64,000 bases of DNA from Flavobacterium sp. LHD-80 (GTDB taxonomy: Bacteria; Bacteroidota; Bacteroidia; Flavobacteriales; Flavobacteriaceae): positions 186,001 through 250,000 of the forward strand of contig NZ_JAVFVS010000008.1 of the NCBI RefSeq assembly GCF_030929605.1. Direction: 5' to 3'. Below are positions 15,328-23,532 of the stretch, one piece after another. The notes under the pieces were generated by a model that saw only the letters and a list, made by a program, of their open reading frames with translations, did not search any database and was not told the DNA's origin. Made by a program: the position numbers and the translations under genes. Each line of letters starts with the position of its first letter. The first letter of the stretch is position 1.

Positions 15328-17229
15328 TTATAATGTTTCGTTCAGCCATTTAAAAAATTCACCTTGCCAAACTTGTGCATTTTGAGGATGCAATACCCAA
15401 TGATTTTCATCTGGGAAATAAACAAATCGGCTTTTTAATCCTCTTAATTGCGCTGCTTGAAAAGCTTCTTGTCCTTGTCCAATTGGCACACGGAAATCTT
15501 TTCCTCCTTGGAAAATCAAAATTGGACGATTCCAGTTTTGCACCAAAGTTGCAGGATTAAAAGTAGTATATGATTTTTGAGCAACAGCGTTATCTTTTTC
15601 CCAATATGCACCGCCAAAATCCCAGTTATTAAAGAAAACTTCTTCAGTTGTTCCTAGCATACTAACGGTATTGAAAACACCATCGTGAGCAATAAAAGTT
15701 TTGAAACGATTGTTGTGAATTCCAGCTAAATAAAACACTGAATATCCTCCGTAGCTCGCGCCTACACAACCTAAACGGCTTTTGTCAACATAACTTTCTT
15801 TTGCAACATCATCAATTGCCGAAAGATAATCGTCCATAACTTGCCCGCCCCAATCTTTACTGATTTGCTCATTCCATTGAACACCATGACCTGGCATTCC
15901 GCGACGGTTTGGAGCTACTACCACATAACCTTTAGCAGCCATTAAAGAGAAATTCCAACGGAAAGAGTATGATTGTGTCAATGCAGATTGTGGTCCGCCT
16001 TGGCAGAATAATAAAGTTGGATATTTTTTTGAAGCATCAAAATTTGGAGGTAAAATTACCCAAACTAACATTTTTTTACCGTCGGTTGTAGTAACGTAAC
16101 GTTTCTCCGTTTTGCTTAATGTTAATGTTTTGTATGTATCTGTATTTACATTCGAAATTTGTTTCCAAGTGTTTTTCTTCAAATTATAAGAAAAAATTTC
16201 AGCCGCATGATTCATGTCAGTTCTTGTAACAATAATATCATCACCTGCAAAACCAACTAAATCAGCTACATCAAAATCACCATTTGTAATCTGGCGAACG
16301 TTGATTGCCATTTTAGTCAAGCCAGGAAAATTAACTGTAAAAAGTTGTTTTGTTCCGTCAACTGGAGCAACAAAAAATACATTTCTGCCATCCTTACTCC
16401 AGATAAAATGATCTACAGTTCCGTCCCAGTTTGCTGTTAAATTAGTTTTGATTCCTTTAAATTCAACAATAATGTCATTTTTATCAGCTTCATAACCATC
16501 GCGTTTCATTTGCAACCAAGTTAAATTTCCTGTTGGAGAAAATTGTGGAGCAGTATCGTAACCTAAATTATCTTCAGTTCTGTTTGTTGTTTTTTGAGTC
16601 TCTAAATTGTACTCATAAATATTTGTGTTGGTAGAAATTGCATAGTCAGTTCCTGCTTTTTTCTTGCATACGTACAAAATGCTTTTTCCGTCAGGAGACC
16701 AAATGTAATCTTCGTCGCCTCCAAAAGGTTTTTGCGGAGAATCAAAAGTTTCACCTTTTAAAATGTCAATTCCTTTAGCGCCGTTTTTGTTTTCTTTATA
16801 AAAAACGTGGTTGAATTTTCCCTCGTTCCAAGTGTCCCAATGACGGTAATCTAAACCGTTATAAATTTGAGCATCAGATTTAGTAAGATTTGGATAATAA
16901 TCTTTTCCTAAAACCTTGTCAAGTTTTACTTCTTCATTATAAACTAAAAATTTTCCGTCTGGCGAAACATTTTTGTCTTTTAAAATTTCTTTTGTGTCTT
17001 TGATTTCAGTTGCCGTTCCGCCATTTACAGGAATGGTGTAAATTTTAGAACTCGATTTGTTTTCCTCAACAGAAGGCGTTGAAACCTTGAAAACAACATT
17101 TTTTTCATCTTTCGAAAGTCCGAGTGGTGTTACTCTTCCTAATTTCCATAACAATTCCGGTGACATCACATTCTGTCCGATAGCGTTTAAACTCATCATT
17201 ATTAAGGTTGTTACTACTACTTTTTTCAT
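15328..17229 (-). CDS. S9 family prolyl oligopeptidase-like peptidase, secreted
   Basis: 633-residue exported serine peptidase of the acylaminoacyl/dipeptidyl peptidase type. A signal peptide spans about residues 1-18 (MKKVVVTTLIMMSLNAIG). A beta-propeller region with repeated W-x-x-D-G-K patterns covers about 30-370, and an alpha/beta hydrolase domain follows. The nucleophile is Ser492 in GASYGGYS, the acid is in GGKDFRVP and the catalytic His in DENHWVLHP. It probably removes dipeptides or acylated residues from peptides in the periplasm. The start at 17229 is chosen because it opens the signal peptide; the in-frame extension to 17325 would bury it. A good promoter lies about 27 nt upstream of the start. 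The gene stands alone, with a terminator behind it. Confidence 0.9.
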   Translation of the reverse strand: MKKVVVTTLIMMSLNAIGQNVMSPELLWKLGRVTPLGLSKDEKNVVFKVSTPSVEENKSSSKIYTIPVNGGTATEIKDTKEILKDKNVSPDGKFLVYNEEVKLDKVLGKDYYPNLTKSDAQIYNGLDYRHWDTWNEGKFNHVFYKENKNGAKGIDILKGETFDSPQKPFGGDEDYIWSPDGKSILYVCKKKAGTDYAISTNTNIYEYNLETQKTTNRTEDNLGYDTAPQFSPTGNLTWLQMKRDGYEADKNDIIVEFKGIKTNLTANWDGTVDHFIWSKDGRNVFFVAPVDGTKQLFTVNFPGLTKMAINVRQITNGDFDVADLVGFAGDDIIVTRTDMNHAAEIFSYNLKKNTWKQISNVNTDTYKTLTLSKTEKRYVTTTDGKKMLVWVILPPNFDASKKYPTLLFCQGGPQSALTQSYSFRWNFSLMAAKGYVVVAPNRRGMPGHGVQWNEQISKDWGGQVMDDYLSAIDDVAKESYVDKSRLGCVGASYGGYSVFYLAGIHNNRFKTFIAHDGVFNTVSMLGTTEEVFFNNWDFGGAYWEKDNAVAQKSYTTFNPATLVQNWNRPILIFQGGKDFRVPIGQGQEAFQAAQLRGLKSRFVYFPDENHWVLHPQNAQVWQGEFFKWLNETL

Positions 17230-17255
17230 AATAAAAATTCTATTTTTTTGTGCGC

Positions 17256-17283
17256 TAAAAATACGAATATAATTTTGCAACAA
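17256..17283 (-). promoter_or_regulatory. Promoter for the S9 peptidase gene
   Basis: On the minus strand TTG (17283-17281), a 17-nt spacer and TATTTTTA (17263-17256) match TTG-N17-23-TAnnTTTG with one mismatch. This supports the start codon at 17229. Confidence 0.4.
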
Positions 17284-17300
17284 AATGTTAAAAAAGGTTA

Positions 17301-17401
17301 AACCATATAAGCAATATAAGTTCATTTAAATTTAAGTTTTTAATGATAAATAGAATAAAATATTTATAATGTTTAAATGAACTTATATTACTTATATGGT
17401 T
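17301..17401. repeat. Long inverted repeat, dispersed family E
   Basis: Arms of 30 bp at 17301-17330 and 17372-17401 (AACCATATAAG... and its complement, one mismatch) surround a 41-nt AT-rich loop. A single related arm occurs at 36956-36986, so this is a dispersed element rather than a simple terminator. Confidence 0.7.
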
Positions 17402-17435
17402 CAAAAAAATCATTATTTTTATAAAAATTTGATCG

Positions 17436-18548
17436 ATGGAATTAAGTTATTGGGAAATAAAAAACTGGTTTACAAATGTAGATTACACCATTGTTGGAAG
17501 CGGTATAGTTGGTCTTCATACAGCGTTGCGCTTGCGAGAAAGATTTCCTGAAGCTAAAATTCTGGTTTTGGAACGAGGTATGTTACCACAAGGCGCAAGT
17601 ACAAAAAATGCAGGTTTTGCTTGTTTTGGAAGTCTCTCTGAAATTATGGACGATTTGAAAACCCATTCAGAAGACGATGTTGTGGCGCTTATTGAAAAAC
17701 GCTGGAAAGGTTTGCAATTGCTCCGAAAAAGGTTAGGAGATTCGGCAATTGATTTTAGACCTCACGGCGGCTATGAATTATTTTTGAAAGAAGATGAACT
17801 CGGATTTAGCGAATGTATTTCTAAAATTCCGTTTATAAATGAAGTTTTAAAACCACTTTTTAAAGCCGATGTTTTTTCGAAAGAAGTAGATCGTTTTGGT
17901 TTCGAAAACATTCAAGAATATTTGATTTTTAATCCGTTTGAAGCACAGATCGATACCGGAAATATGATGCAGGAATTGTTGAAGCAAGCAATTTCGGCAG
18001 ATATTTTAATTTTAAACCAGCAAACAGTAACTTCTTATCAAGATTCAGGAAATGCTGTTGAAGTTGTTTTAAACGATTTTAGTTTCAAAACCAAAAAACT
18101 GCTTTTTGCGACAAACGGTTTTGCCGGATCACTGACAAATGGCGCAGTTAAACCAGCGAGAGCACAGGTTTTGATTACCGAACCCATTCACAATTTAGAT
18201 ATAAAAGGAACGTTTCATTTAGACAAAGGGTATTATTATTTCAGAAATATTGGTGACCGAATTTTACTTGGCGGAGGCCGAAATCTTGATTTTGAAGGAG
18301 AAACGACAACCGAATTTGGCCAGACGAAAATTATCCAAAATAAATTGGAAGATTTGCTGAAAAATGTAATTTTACCAAATCAGGATTTCCAGATTGCACA
18401 TCGTTGGAGTGGCATCATGGGAGTTGGTAATAGCAAGAATCCTGTTGTGACGCAACTTTCTGAAAATGTGTGCTGTGGTGTACGTTTAGGCGGAATGGGA
18501 GTGGCAATAGGAAGTTTAATAGGAACAGAATTAGCAGATTTAATATAA
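17436..18548 (+). CDS. FAD-dependent oxidoreductase of the DAO family
   Basis: 370-residue flavoprotein of the D-amino-acid oxidase/glycine oxidase superfamily. The dinucleotide-binding motif IVGSGIVGLHTALRLRE is at residues 19-35, with the ribose-binding Glu in ILVLERG about 25 residues later. The rest fits the DAO fold, with a C-terminal GGVRLGGMGVAIGS-like loop (CGVRLGGMGVAIGS) for the isoalloxazine ring. It probably oxidises an amine or amino acid, but the substrate cannot be read. It has no signal peptide, so it is cytoplasmic. Its stop overlaps the ATG of mtgA by one base (TAATG), which indicates translational coupling with cell-wall and outer-membrane genes. Confidence 0.88.
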   Translation: MELSYWEIKNWFTNVDYTIVGSGIVGLHTALRLRERFPEAKILVLERGMLPQGASTKNAGFACFGSLSEIMDDLKTHSEDDVVALIEKRWKGLQLLRKRLGDSAIDFRPHGGYELFLKEDELGFSECISKIPFINEVLKPLFKADVFSKEVDRFGFENIQEYLIFNPFEAQIDTGNMMQELLKQAISADILILNQQTVTSYQDSGNAVEVVLNDFSFKTKKLLFATNGFAGSLTNGAVKPARAQVLITEPIHNLDIKGTFHLDKGYYYFRNIGDRILLGGGRNLDFEGETTTEFGQTKIIQNKLEDLLKNVILPNQDFQIAHRWSGIMGVGNSKNPVVTQLSENVCCGVRLGGMGVAIGSLIGTELADLI

Positions 18549-19324
18549 TGGCAGTAACCAAAAAACCAGCACCAAAAAAACCAGCTGCAGGCAAAGCTAA
18601 GCCGGCAACAAAAAAGAAAACGAACAGAACCTTTGGCGAAAAAGTCAAATGGTTTTTTATAAAAGCAATGTTGTGGTTTTTTGGGTTGTCAATCGGGTCA
18701 GTTATCTTTTTTAAATACGTTCCGGTACCATTTACGCCATTGATGCTGATTCGCGCCATTGAAAACAAAATGGCAGGAAAAGAAGTTTATTTTGATCATG
18801 ACTGGGAGCCAATTGATAAAATTTCGATGAATCTTCAAAAAGCCGTAATCGCTAGTGAGGACGGAACTTTTTTAACGCATAACGGTTTCGATTTTAAAGC
18901 GCTTCAAAAAGCATATAAAAGCAACGAGCGCGGTCGCCGAATTCGTGGTGGAAGTACGATTTCGCAACAAACAGCCAAAAATGTCTTTTTATGGCAGGGA
19001 AAAAGTTATTTGCGTAAAGGTCTTGAAGCTTATTTTACCATTTTAATTGAAGTTATTTGGGGCAAAGAACGAATCATGGAAGTCTATTTGAATAGCATTG
19101 AAATGGGCGACGGCGTGTATGGTGCTTATGCAGCGACAGAACATTGGTACAGACGCGATGCTTCGAGCTTAACGCCAATGCAAGCGGCGGGAATAGCGGC
19201 GATTCTTCCAAATCCTAGAAAATTTAAAGCGACAGGTTCTTCCAGTTATATCAATAGAAGAAAAGAAAGAATTGTTCGCGAGATGCGTTACATTGGGAAA
19301 AAAGTAAATTATGATGGGAAATAA
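18548..19324 (+). CDS. mtgA: Monofunctional peptidoglycan transglycosylase
   Basis: 258-residue GT51 enzyme that polymerises lipid II into glycan strands without a transpeptidase domain. A Lys/Pro/Ala-rich cytoplasmic tail (about 1-35) precedes a single membrane anchor (about 38-58). Then come the GT51 motifs: VIASEDGTFLTHNGFD with the catalytic Glu, GGSTISQQTAKN, KERIMEVYLNSIEMG and AAILPNPRKF. Length fits the MtgA family. The start is the ATG at 18548, overlapping the preceding oxidoreductase stop; earlier in-frame codons would put coding sequence inside that gene. The next gene begins 14 nt before the end of this one. Confidence 0.95.
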   Translation: MAVTKKPAPKKPAAGKAKPATKKKTNRTFGEKVKWFFIKAMLWFFGLSIGSVIFFKYVPVPFTPLMLIRAIENKMAGKEVYFDHDWEPIDKISMNLQKAVIASEDGTFLTHNGFDFKALQKAYKSNERGRRIRGGSTISQQTAKNVFLWQGKSYLRKGLEAYFTILIEVIWGKERIMEVYLNSIEMGDGVYGAYAATEHWYRRDASSLTPMQAAGIAAILPNPRKFKATGSSSYINRRKERIVREMRYIGKKVNYDGK

Positions 19325-20270
19325 AAACGCTCTTTTTGCGATTTTTCTGCTGGCGTCGACTTTGGTTTTCGGGCAGGGAAATACAAAAGAATTTGGATTT
19401 ATTTCAGATAATGATTTATATACATCTTCTAAAAATGATATGTATTATACAAACGGTTTAGAGCTTTTCTACCGCTATTTATCAAAGAATGAAAACGAAA
19501 AAATCAATAAAAAAATAACCGAATTTCGTCTCGGTCAATATATTTATAATCCGAGATATATCAATGAAACGGCTGTCGATATTAATGACCGTCCGTTTAC
19601 GGGTTATCTTTTTGCTGAAGTTGGACGCAGTTTTTTTTACCAAAGCGAATCGGTTTTAAAAACTGATTTTCAATTGGGTTATATGGGGCCAAATGCTTTT
19701 GGTCGTGAAACTCAGGAAAGTTTTCATCATCTTATTGGCTACAAAAAAGTATTTGGCTGGGAAAATCAGCTTCATAATGCTCTTGCTGTGCAGGCGCATG
19801 TTATGTATTCGAAGAAATTATTTCCGAGCAAACACAACGATTTTATAGATCTCCACTTTCAGTCAGAAGCTAATTTGGGAACTATTTTTGACGGAGTTTC
19901 CACAGGATTTCTAACCCGAATAGGATTCAAAAAATTACTTCCTATTTATGATTCCAATTTGCACGATGCTTCGATAAGTGCAGCACCGCAGTACGAAATC
20001 CGCGAATTTTATTTTTACGCGATGCCGAGTGTCAATTATCAGTTTTATGATGCCACGATTCAGGGAAGCATGTTTAGTAATACGAGCCCTGTAACTTTTG
20101 ATTTGGAGCCTCTTCGTTTTAACGCCGAATTTGGTTTGAAATACCGCCATAATAAATTTAATATTTCATATTCGTTTCTTTATCGAGGCCGAGAATTAAA
20201 AGATCCTGGAATTGATACTAATTCTGGGTATTTTTATGGAAGTATTAGGATGGGGTTTTTGATTAGGTAG
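19311..20270 (+). CDS. LpxR-like lipid A deacylase family outer-membrane protein
   Basis: 319-residue exported protein with a signal peptide (about 1-21, ending VFGQ). The mature N-terminus has the LpxR-family pattern FGFISDNDLYTSSKNDMYYTNGLELF, given here only in part: DND, then YTNG. Family members are 12-strand barrels that remove the 3'-acyloxyacyl group from lipid A. The family's later His/Ser region is suggested by FGRETQESFHHLIG. Function is inferred from the family; activity is not proven. The gene overlaps mtgA by 14 nt. An ATG three bases downstream (19314) is equally possible. It ends in a typical barrel strand (GYFYGSIRMGFLIR). Confidence 0.78.
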   Translation: MMGNKNALFAIFLLASTLVFGQGNTKEFGFISDNDLYTSSKNDMYYTNGLELFYRYLSKNENEKINKKITEFRLGQYIYNPRYINETAVDINDRPFTGYLFAEVGRSFFYQSESVLKTDFQLGYMGPNAFGRETQESFHHLIGYKKVFGWENQLHNALAVQAHVMYSKKLFPSKHNDFIDLHFQSEANLGTIFDGVSTGFLTRIGFKKLLPIYDSNLHDASISAAPQYEIREFYFYAMPSVNYQFYDATIQGSMFSNTSPVTFDLEPLRFNAEFGLKYRHNKFNISYSFLYRGRELKDPGIDTNSGYFYGSIRMGFLIR

Positions 20271-20479
20271 AGTTTAAAATTGTAATTTTTAAACATTTAA
20301 TGAGTTGAATATTTATTGATTATAGTTAAAAGGCTGTTTTTTGTTTTTTAGTAAAGATTACATTTTTTATTATGCAGTTTAATCATAAGGTTTAACATAA
20401 TTTTAATTTGTTGATCTGTTTTGTGCACTTTTTTTTTATAATTTTAGATGAATTCTTATAAAGCCTAAATCTAGGAAGC

Positions 20480-20764
20480 ATGGATAGACACGAAATTAAA
20501 TGTATAAACAAATCTAATAGGCAAAGTGCTTATGAAAGAATTGATAATATTGGAGGTTTAAATGCAAATGGAAGCAGATGGAGAATTCCTTTGCAGATGG
20601 CTATTGATGGAATTGAATCGGGAAAGTGGAGTTTTTATGTAAATAATAATGGATCTGTTGTTAATGTTGTGATTTCATCTCATGAAGGTAATAAATATTT
20701 AAAAACAGAGAATGATGGATTAGAACCAAATAATTTATTAAGTCTGCCAGAATGCCCGTACTAA
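20480..20764 (+). CDS. DUF3892 family small protein
   Basis: 94-residue protein matching the DUF3892 layout: an N-terminal strand, [29 protein letters not shown], a short hinge and the highly conserved ending [23 protein letters not shown] in parts ([15 protein letters not shown]). The family is small, widespread in accessory regions and of unknown function. Codon use is AT-rich like the ATPase gene that follows 61 nt later, so both may belong to one acquired unit between the lpxR-like gene and the tRNA-Ala. No signal peptide or membrane segment is visible. Confidence 0.7.
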   Translation: MDRHEIKCINKSNRQSAYERIDNIGGLNANGSRWRIPLQMAIDGIESGKWSFYVNNNGSVVNVVISSHEGNKYLKTENDGLEPNNLLSLPECPY

Positions 20765-20825
20765 AAATAAAATGCAACTAATTAAAAATGTTTTATATTC
20801 GTAATTTAATATTAAATATTTTAAT

Positions 20826-22319
20826 TTGACACTTGACGAAAATCTTGGTCTAAGGAAAAACCCATTTTCTAAAAGATCTTCAGAACAAGAATTAGATTTC
20901 TTGGAAAATATTTTTTTTGAACCAAACTACTACAAGACACTTACAAGTGATTTATCAGGTGGAGATAGCCGATTCATTATTGGACAGCGTGGTCATGGAA
21001 AATCTTCCATTATTAATAAGTTAGTTGAAGACTTAGAAAAAGAACCTAATTTATTTGTGATCAAAATTGATAGGTTTGATACAATTCCCACTAAAAGAAA
21101 TGAAACTGCATTTTTAAAACTAATTTTAAAAACTTTAGTAACGAAACTTGCAATTTATCTAGATAAAAATAAAGATTTAATTAAAAAGCTGGATTTGTCA
21201 GAAAAGCAAAAGCTGGCCTTTTTTATTAGATTGTTTTTTAGGACTTTAAGTAATGAAGAATATAAAAATATTTATGATAATATTCATAAAGTCAAAACCA
21301 GAAATTTATTTGTCAGAATTTTTAACTCATTAGGTTTAGTTCCTGCAAATACTGTTGTTTCGACTGCAATTTCAATTACCTCTAATTTTATTCGCCAGTC
21401 ATTAGGACTTGAGATGATTGATTCTGCAAATGTATATAAAGAATACTTTGGGAAAATTTCAGAAGTTAATTTTCAAACAATAGATATCGATAAGGAAGAT
21501 TGTTCAAAAGATGGCTTAAAACAAATGTTAGATCAGCTTTTATCAATATTTACTAAATTAGATTTTTATACGACTATAATTTTATTTGATAAAATTGACG
21601 AATATCAAGAGTTGAGTCAAGATGTTTCGAAGATTGGTACGTTTACAAGTGAGATACTCTCAGACACGGAACTTCTTTTAAATGATAGACTTGCTATTGG
21701 TTTTAGTTTATGGTCTGAGTTAAGATCAGAGCTTTCTGGAACTGTGCGATTTGATAAATTTGGATTCATAGATGTTCGTTGGAAATCTTCAGATTTAGAA
21801 CCATTAATTAATAAAAGAATTAGATTTTTTTCTGTAAATAATAGTAAAACATTAAAAGATTTAGTTCCAAATGAAATTGATAGACATGAATTAATTCACA
21901 TTGCAAATAATTCTCCACGGGATTTAATTTCCTTGCTTTCTGATATTTATCGTGAACAATCAAACAATAATCAAAATGTTAAATGCTTTGATGGTAATTC
22001 AATAACAAATGGTTTGATTTCATTTTGTTCGAATTACGATTATGATTCTATTTATCCTTCTAAGACAGGAAGAAATAAAGAAATAAAAGCTATGATAAAT
22101 AGAATTCTAGGAGTTAGATTGATAAGATTTACTGTGAAACAATTGGCAGAGACTTATAATTTAAATGGACCTCAATCAGACGGACATATTAAACTAATGA
22201 TTAATTATAGGTTAATTAGAGAAGAGGATATTTTAGGGCCAAATAATATTAAATATTATGAAGTAATTGATCCAAAAGTAGAATATCTTGTCAAGAGAAT
22301 TGTAACTAAGATTGAATAA
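20826..22319 (+). CDS. P-loop ATPase of unknown function, TTG start
   Basis: 497-residue protein with Walker A GQRGHGKSS at residues 53-61 and a Walker B-like TIILFDKIDE near 255. The frame has a stop at 20802 and no ATG before the conserved N-terminal segment (LGLRKNPFSKRSSE), so TTG at 20826 is the best start. A helical region covers about 110-210, and a wHTH-like segment may lie near the C-terminus (FTVKQLAETYNLNGPQSD). The layout resembles STAND/KAP-like or orphan AAA-type ATPases often found in accessory and defence loci. No partner effector domain is visible in it; the adjacent DUF3892 protein is the only candidate partner. Role unknown. Confidence 0.65.
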   Translation: MTLDENLGLRKNPFSKRSSEQELDFLENIFFEPNYYKTLTSDLSGGDSRFIIGQRGHGKSSIINKLVEDLEKEPNLFVIKIDRFDTIPTKRNETAFLKLILKTLVTKLAIYLDKNKDLIKKLDLSEKQKLAFFIRLFFRTLSNEEYKNIYDNIHKVKTRNLFVRIFNSLGLVPANTVVSTAISITSNFIRQSLGLEMIDSANVYKEYFGKISEVNFQTIDIDKEDCSKDGLKQMLDQLLSIFTKLDFYTTIILFDKIDEYQELSQDVSKIGTFTSEILSDTELLLNDRLAIGFSLWSELRSELSGTVRFDKFGFIDVRWKSSDLEPLINKRIRFFSVNNSKTLKDLVPNEIDRHELIHIANNSPRDLISLLSDIYREQSNNNQNVKCFDGNSITNGLISFCSNYDYDSIYPSKTGRNKEIKAMINRILGVRLIRFTVKQLAETYNLNGPQSDGHIKLMINYRLIREEDILGPNNIKYYEVIDPKVEYLVKRIVTKIE

Positions 22320-22353
22320 TCTTTAATAGCACAGATTTGCAATTCGCGCTCAC

Positions 22354-22478
22354 AAAGTAATTCGACAATCCAAATCAAAAAACAACTACTAAAAATAAAA
22401 ACATCTTATTTAGCTCCGATGTAAAGAAATTTTTTTCTTTCTTCTTTAACAGAGAAAAAATATAGTGGACAGCCAGGC
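22354..22478. repeat. Dispersed structured repeat, family F, copy 1
   Basis: A 125-bp unit beginning AAAGTAATTCGACAATCC. Its core (22411-22478) runs from TAGCTCCGAT through a T-rich stem, a TTCTTTA loop and the end ATATAGTGGACAGC. It matches copy 2 at 22878-23006 over its whole length. This copy's stem is partly decayed. Confidence 0.65.
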
Positions 22479-22515
22479 TATCAGGATGAGTTTTTTATTG
22501 ATGTAAGTTTTTAAA

Positions 22516-22707
22516 TAAAAAAAGCCATAACTTTTGTTATGGCTTTTTTTGGTATTTATCTATAATATGAATTACCTATCTTAATAATTTCGGGGTACTA
22601 ATTCAGAAATATTTAAAAATGATACTTAATTCAAAAACAGATATTTATTGTTTTCTTAAAAATTTGAGTGCGCTTTAGTCTTCTTTAGACGTATATTGCG
22701 TTCAAAT
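22516..22707 (-). ncRNA. Candidate orphan small RNA of about 190 nt
   Basis: A promoter of the phylum type (22747-22714, minus strand) faces a strong intrinsic terminator (CCATAAC and GTTATGG stem with seven T on the minus strand at 22522-22517). Between them the minus strand has no ATG-initiated ORF. This defines an independent transcript of about 190 nt. The extent is inferred. It may belong to the flavobacterial 6S-type RNAs or be new; no sequence family was recognised. The hairpin could also terminate the plus-strand ATPase gene, since T residues flank both sides. Confidence 0.35.
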
Positions 22708-22713
22708 ATGCTG

Positions 22714-22747
22714 CAAAAGTACAAACAACATGTTGATTAATTCTCAA
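22714..22747 (-). promoter_or_regulatory. Promoter of the orphan transcript
   Basis: On the minus strand TTG (22747-22745), 23 nt and TACTTTTG (22721-22714) match TTG-N17-23-TAnnTTTG. No protein gene lies downstream on that strand before the terminator at 22518. Confidence 0.5.
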
Positions 22748-22877
22748 TTTAAGGTTAAATTTTTGTTTTTTATTTAAAATAGTACTCTTGAATAATGCAA
22801 AAATTGATTAATAGTTAATTTTAAAGCAAAGAAAGCTTCCAGAAACCCGCTGGAGCGGAGTTGAAATTAGTGCCAAT

Positions 22878-23006
22878 AAAGTAATTCGGCAATCCAGATC
22901 AAAAAACATCTACTAAAAACAAAAACATCTCGTCTAGCCCCGATGGGAACGGCATCCTTTTTCCTGCTTCTTTAGCAGGGAAAAGATATAGTGGACAGCG
23001 GGACGA
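22878..23006. repeat. Dispersed structured repeat, family F, copy 2
   Basis: 129-bp unit aligning with copy 1. The core has TAGCCCCG at the left, a hairpin (TTTTCCTGCT paired with AGCAGGGAAAA around TCTTT) and GATATAGTGGACAGCGGGA at the right, where CGGG can pair with the left CCCG. A third copy in the other orientation is at 40707-40780. Confidence 0.7.
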
Positions 23007-23130
23007 ATCTTGTGTTGAAAACCAAATTTATGCTCCTTAAATTTTAAAAAATAAACTCAGGCCAACTCTTAACTTTTTGATAATATGATGAATGCTTTAA
23101 TTTTTTTATATTTAAGTAAAAATTCACGTC

Positions 23131-23307
23131 ATGGATATCAATTGGAACATAATAGGCATTGTGGCAATCTTGGTTGTTGTTTTGGTTGTGTTAACGATCA
23201 GAAAAAATTTGAAGGAAAAGAAGAAATTGGAAAATTTGCTGAATAACGATTTTAAAAAAGCAGAAAAAAAGAGAGTTGATGCTGATGACTCGGCAAATGA
23301 GAAATAA
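23131..23307 (+). CDS. Small single-pass membrane protein (58 aa)
   Basis: 58 codons beginning MDINWNIIGIVAILVVV. Residues 7-23 form one hydrophobic helix, followed by a strongly basic then acidic tail (RKNLKEKKKLENLL ... DADDSANEK). The layout, N-out hydrophobic helix and charged cytoplasmic tail, is that of a small inner-membrane protein. No family is recognised. A TATATTTA motif lies about 30 nt upstream. A long inverted repeat starts 9 nt past the stop and could end the transcript. Function unknown. Support comes from the ATG, the good membrane-helix pattern and the lack of other genes in this stretch. Confidence 0.5.
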   Translation: MDINWNIIGIVAILVVVLVVLTIRKNLKEKKKLENLLNNDFKKAEKKRVDADDSANEK

Positions 23308-23315
23308 TGCTTGGT

Positions 23316-23404
23316 TTGTCATTTCGAGGAACGAGAAATCACACTAGTAAATCGATAAAGATTGGCGATATACTAGTGTGATTTCTCGTTCCTCGAAATG
23401 ACAA
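23316..23404. repeat. Long inverted repeat, family A, copy 1
   Basis: Arms of 34 bp (23316-23349 and 23371-23404) are perfectly complementary; each starts or ends with the TTGTCATTTCGA theme. A 21-nt loop separates them. Related inverted repeats occur at 40825, 48173 and 63874, with different but still self-complementary arms. Confidence 0.8.
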
Positions 23405-23421
23405 GATTGCGAAATTATAGA

Positions 23422-23464
23422 AAAATAAAACCCTTGTAAAAATAATTTACAAGGGTTTTATTTT
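23422..23464. terminator. Bidirectional terminator hairpin
   Basis: AAAATAAAACCCTTGTAAA pairs perfectly with its complement across a 5-nt loop, with A-rich and T-rich flanks on both sides. It can serve the small membrane-protein gene and the GIY-YIG gene. Confidence 0.75.
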
Positions 23465-23465
23465 G

Positions 23466-23532
23466 TGGAGAATATCGTCCAGATGCATCGGGAGAACCGA
23501 TCACCTTCCCGATGTATCGGGATACTCTAGCC
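23466..23532 (-). pseudogene. Decayed tRNA-like remnant
   Basis: On the minus strand it ends GATATTCTCCAC, identical to the 3' end of tRNA-Ala at 23842-23915, and contains GGTGATCGGTTC and GGCTAGAG from the T and D arms. The anticodon arm is replaced by the palindrome TCCCGAT...ATCGGGA, and a second related insert splits the T loop. The 5' acceptor and most of the D arm are missing. It overlaps the last codon of the GIY-YIG gene. Confidence 0.6.
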
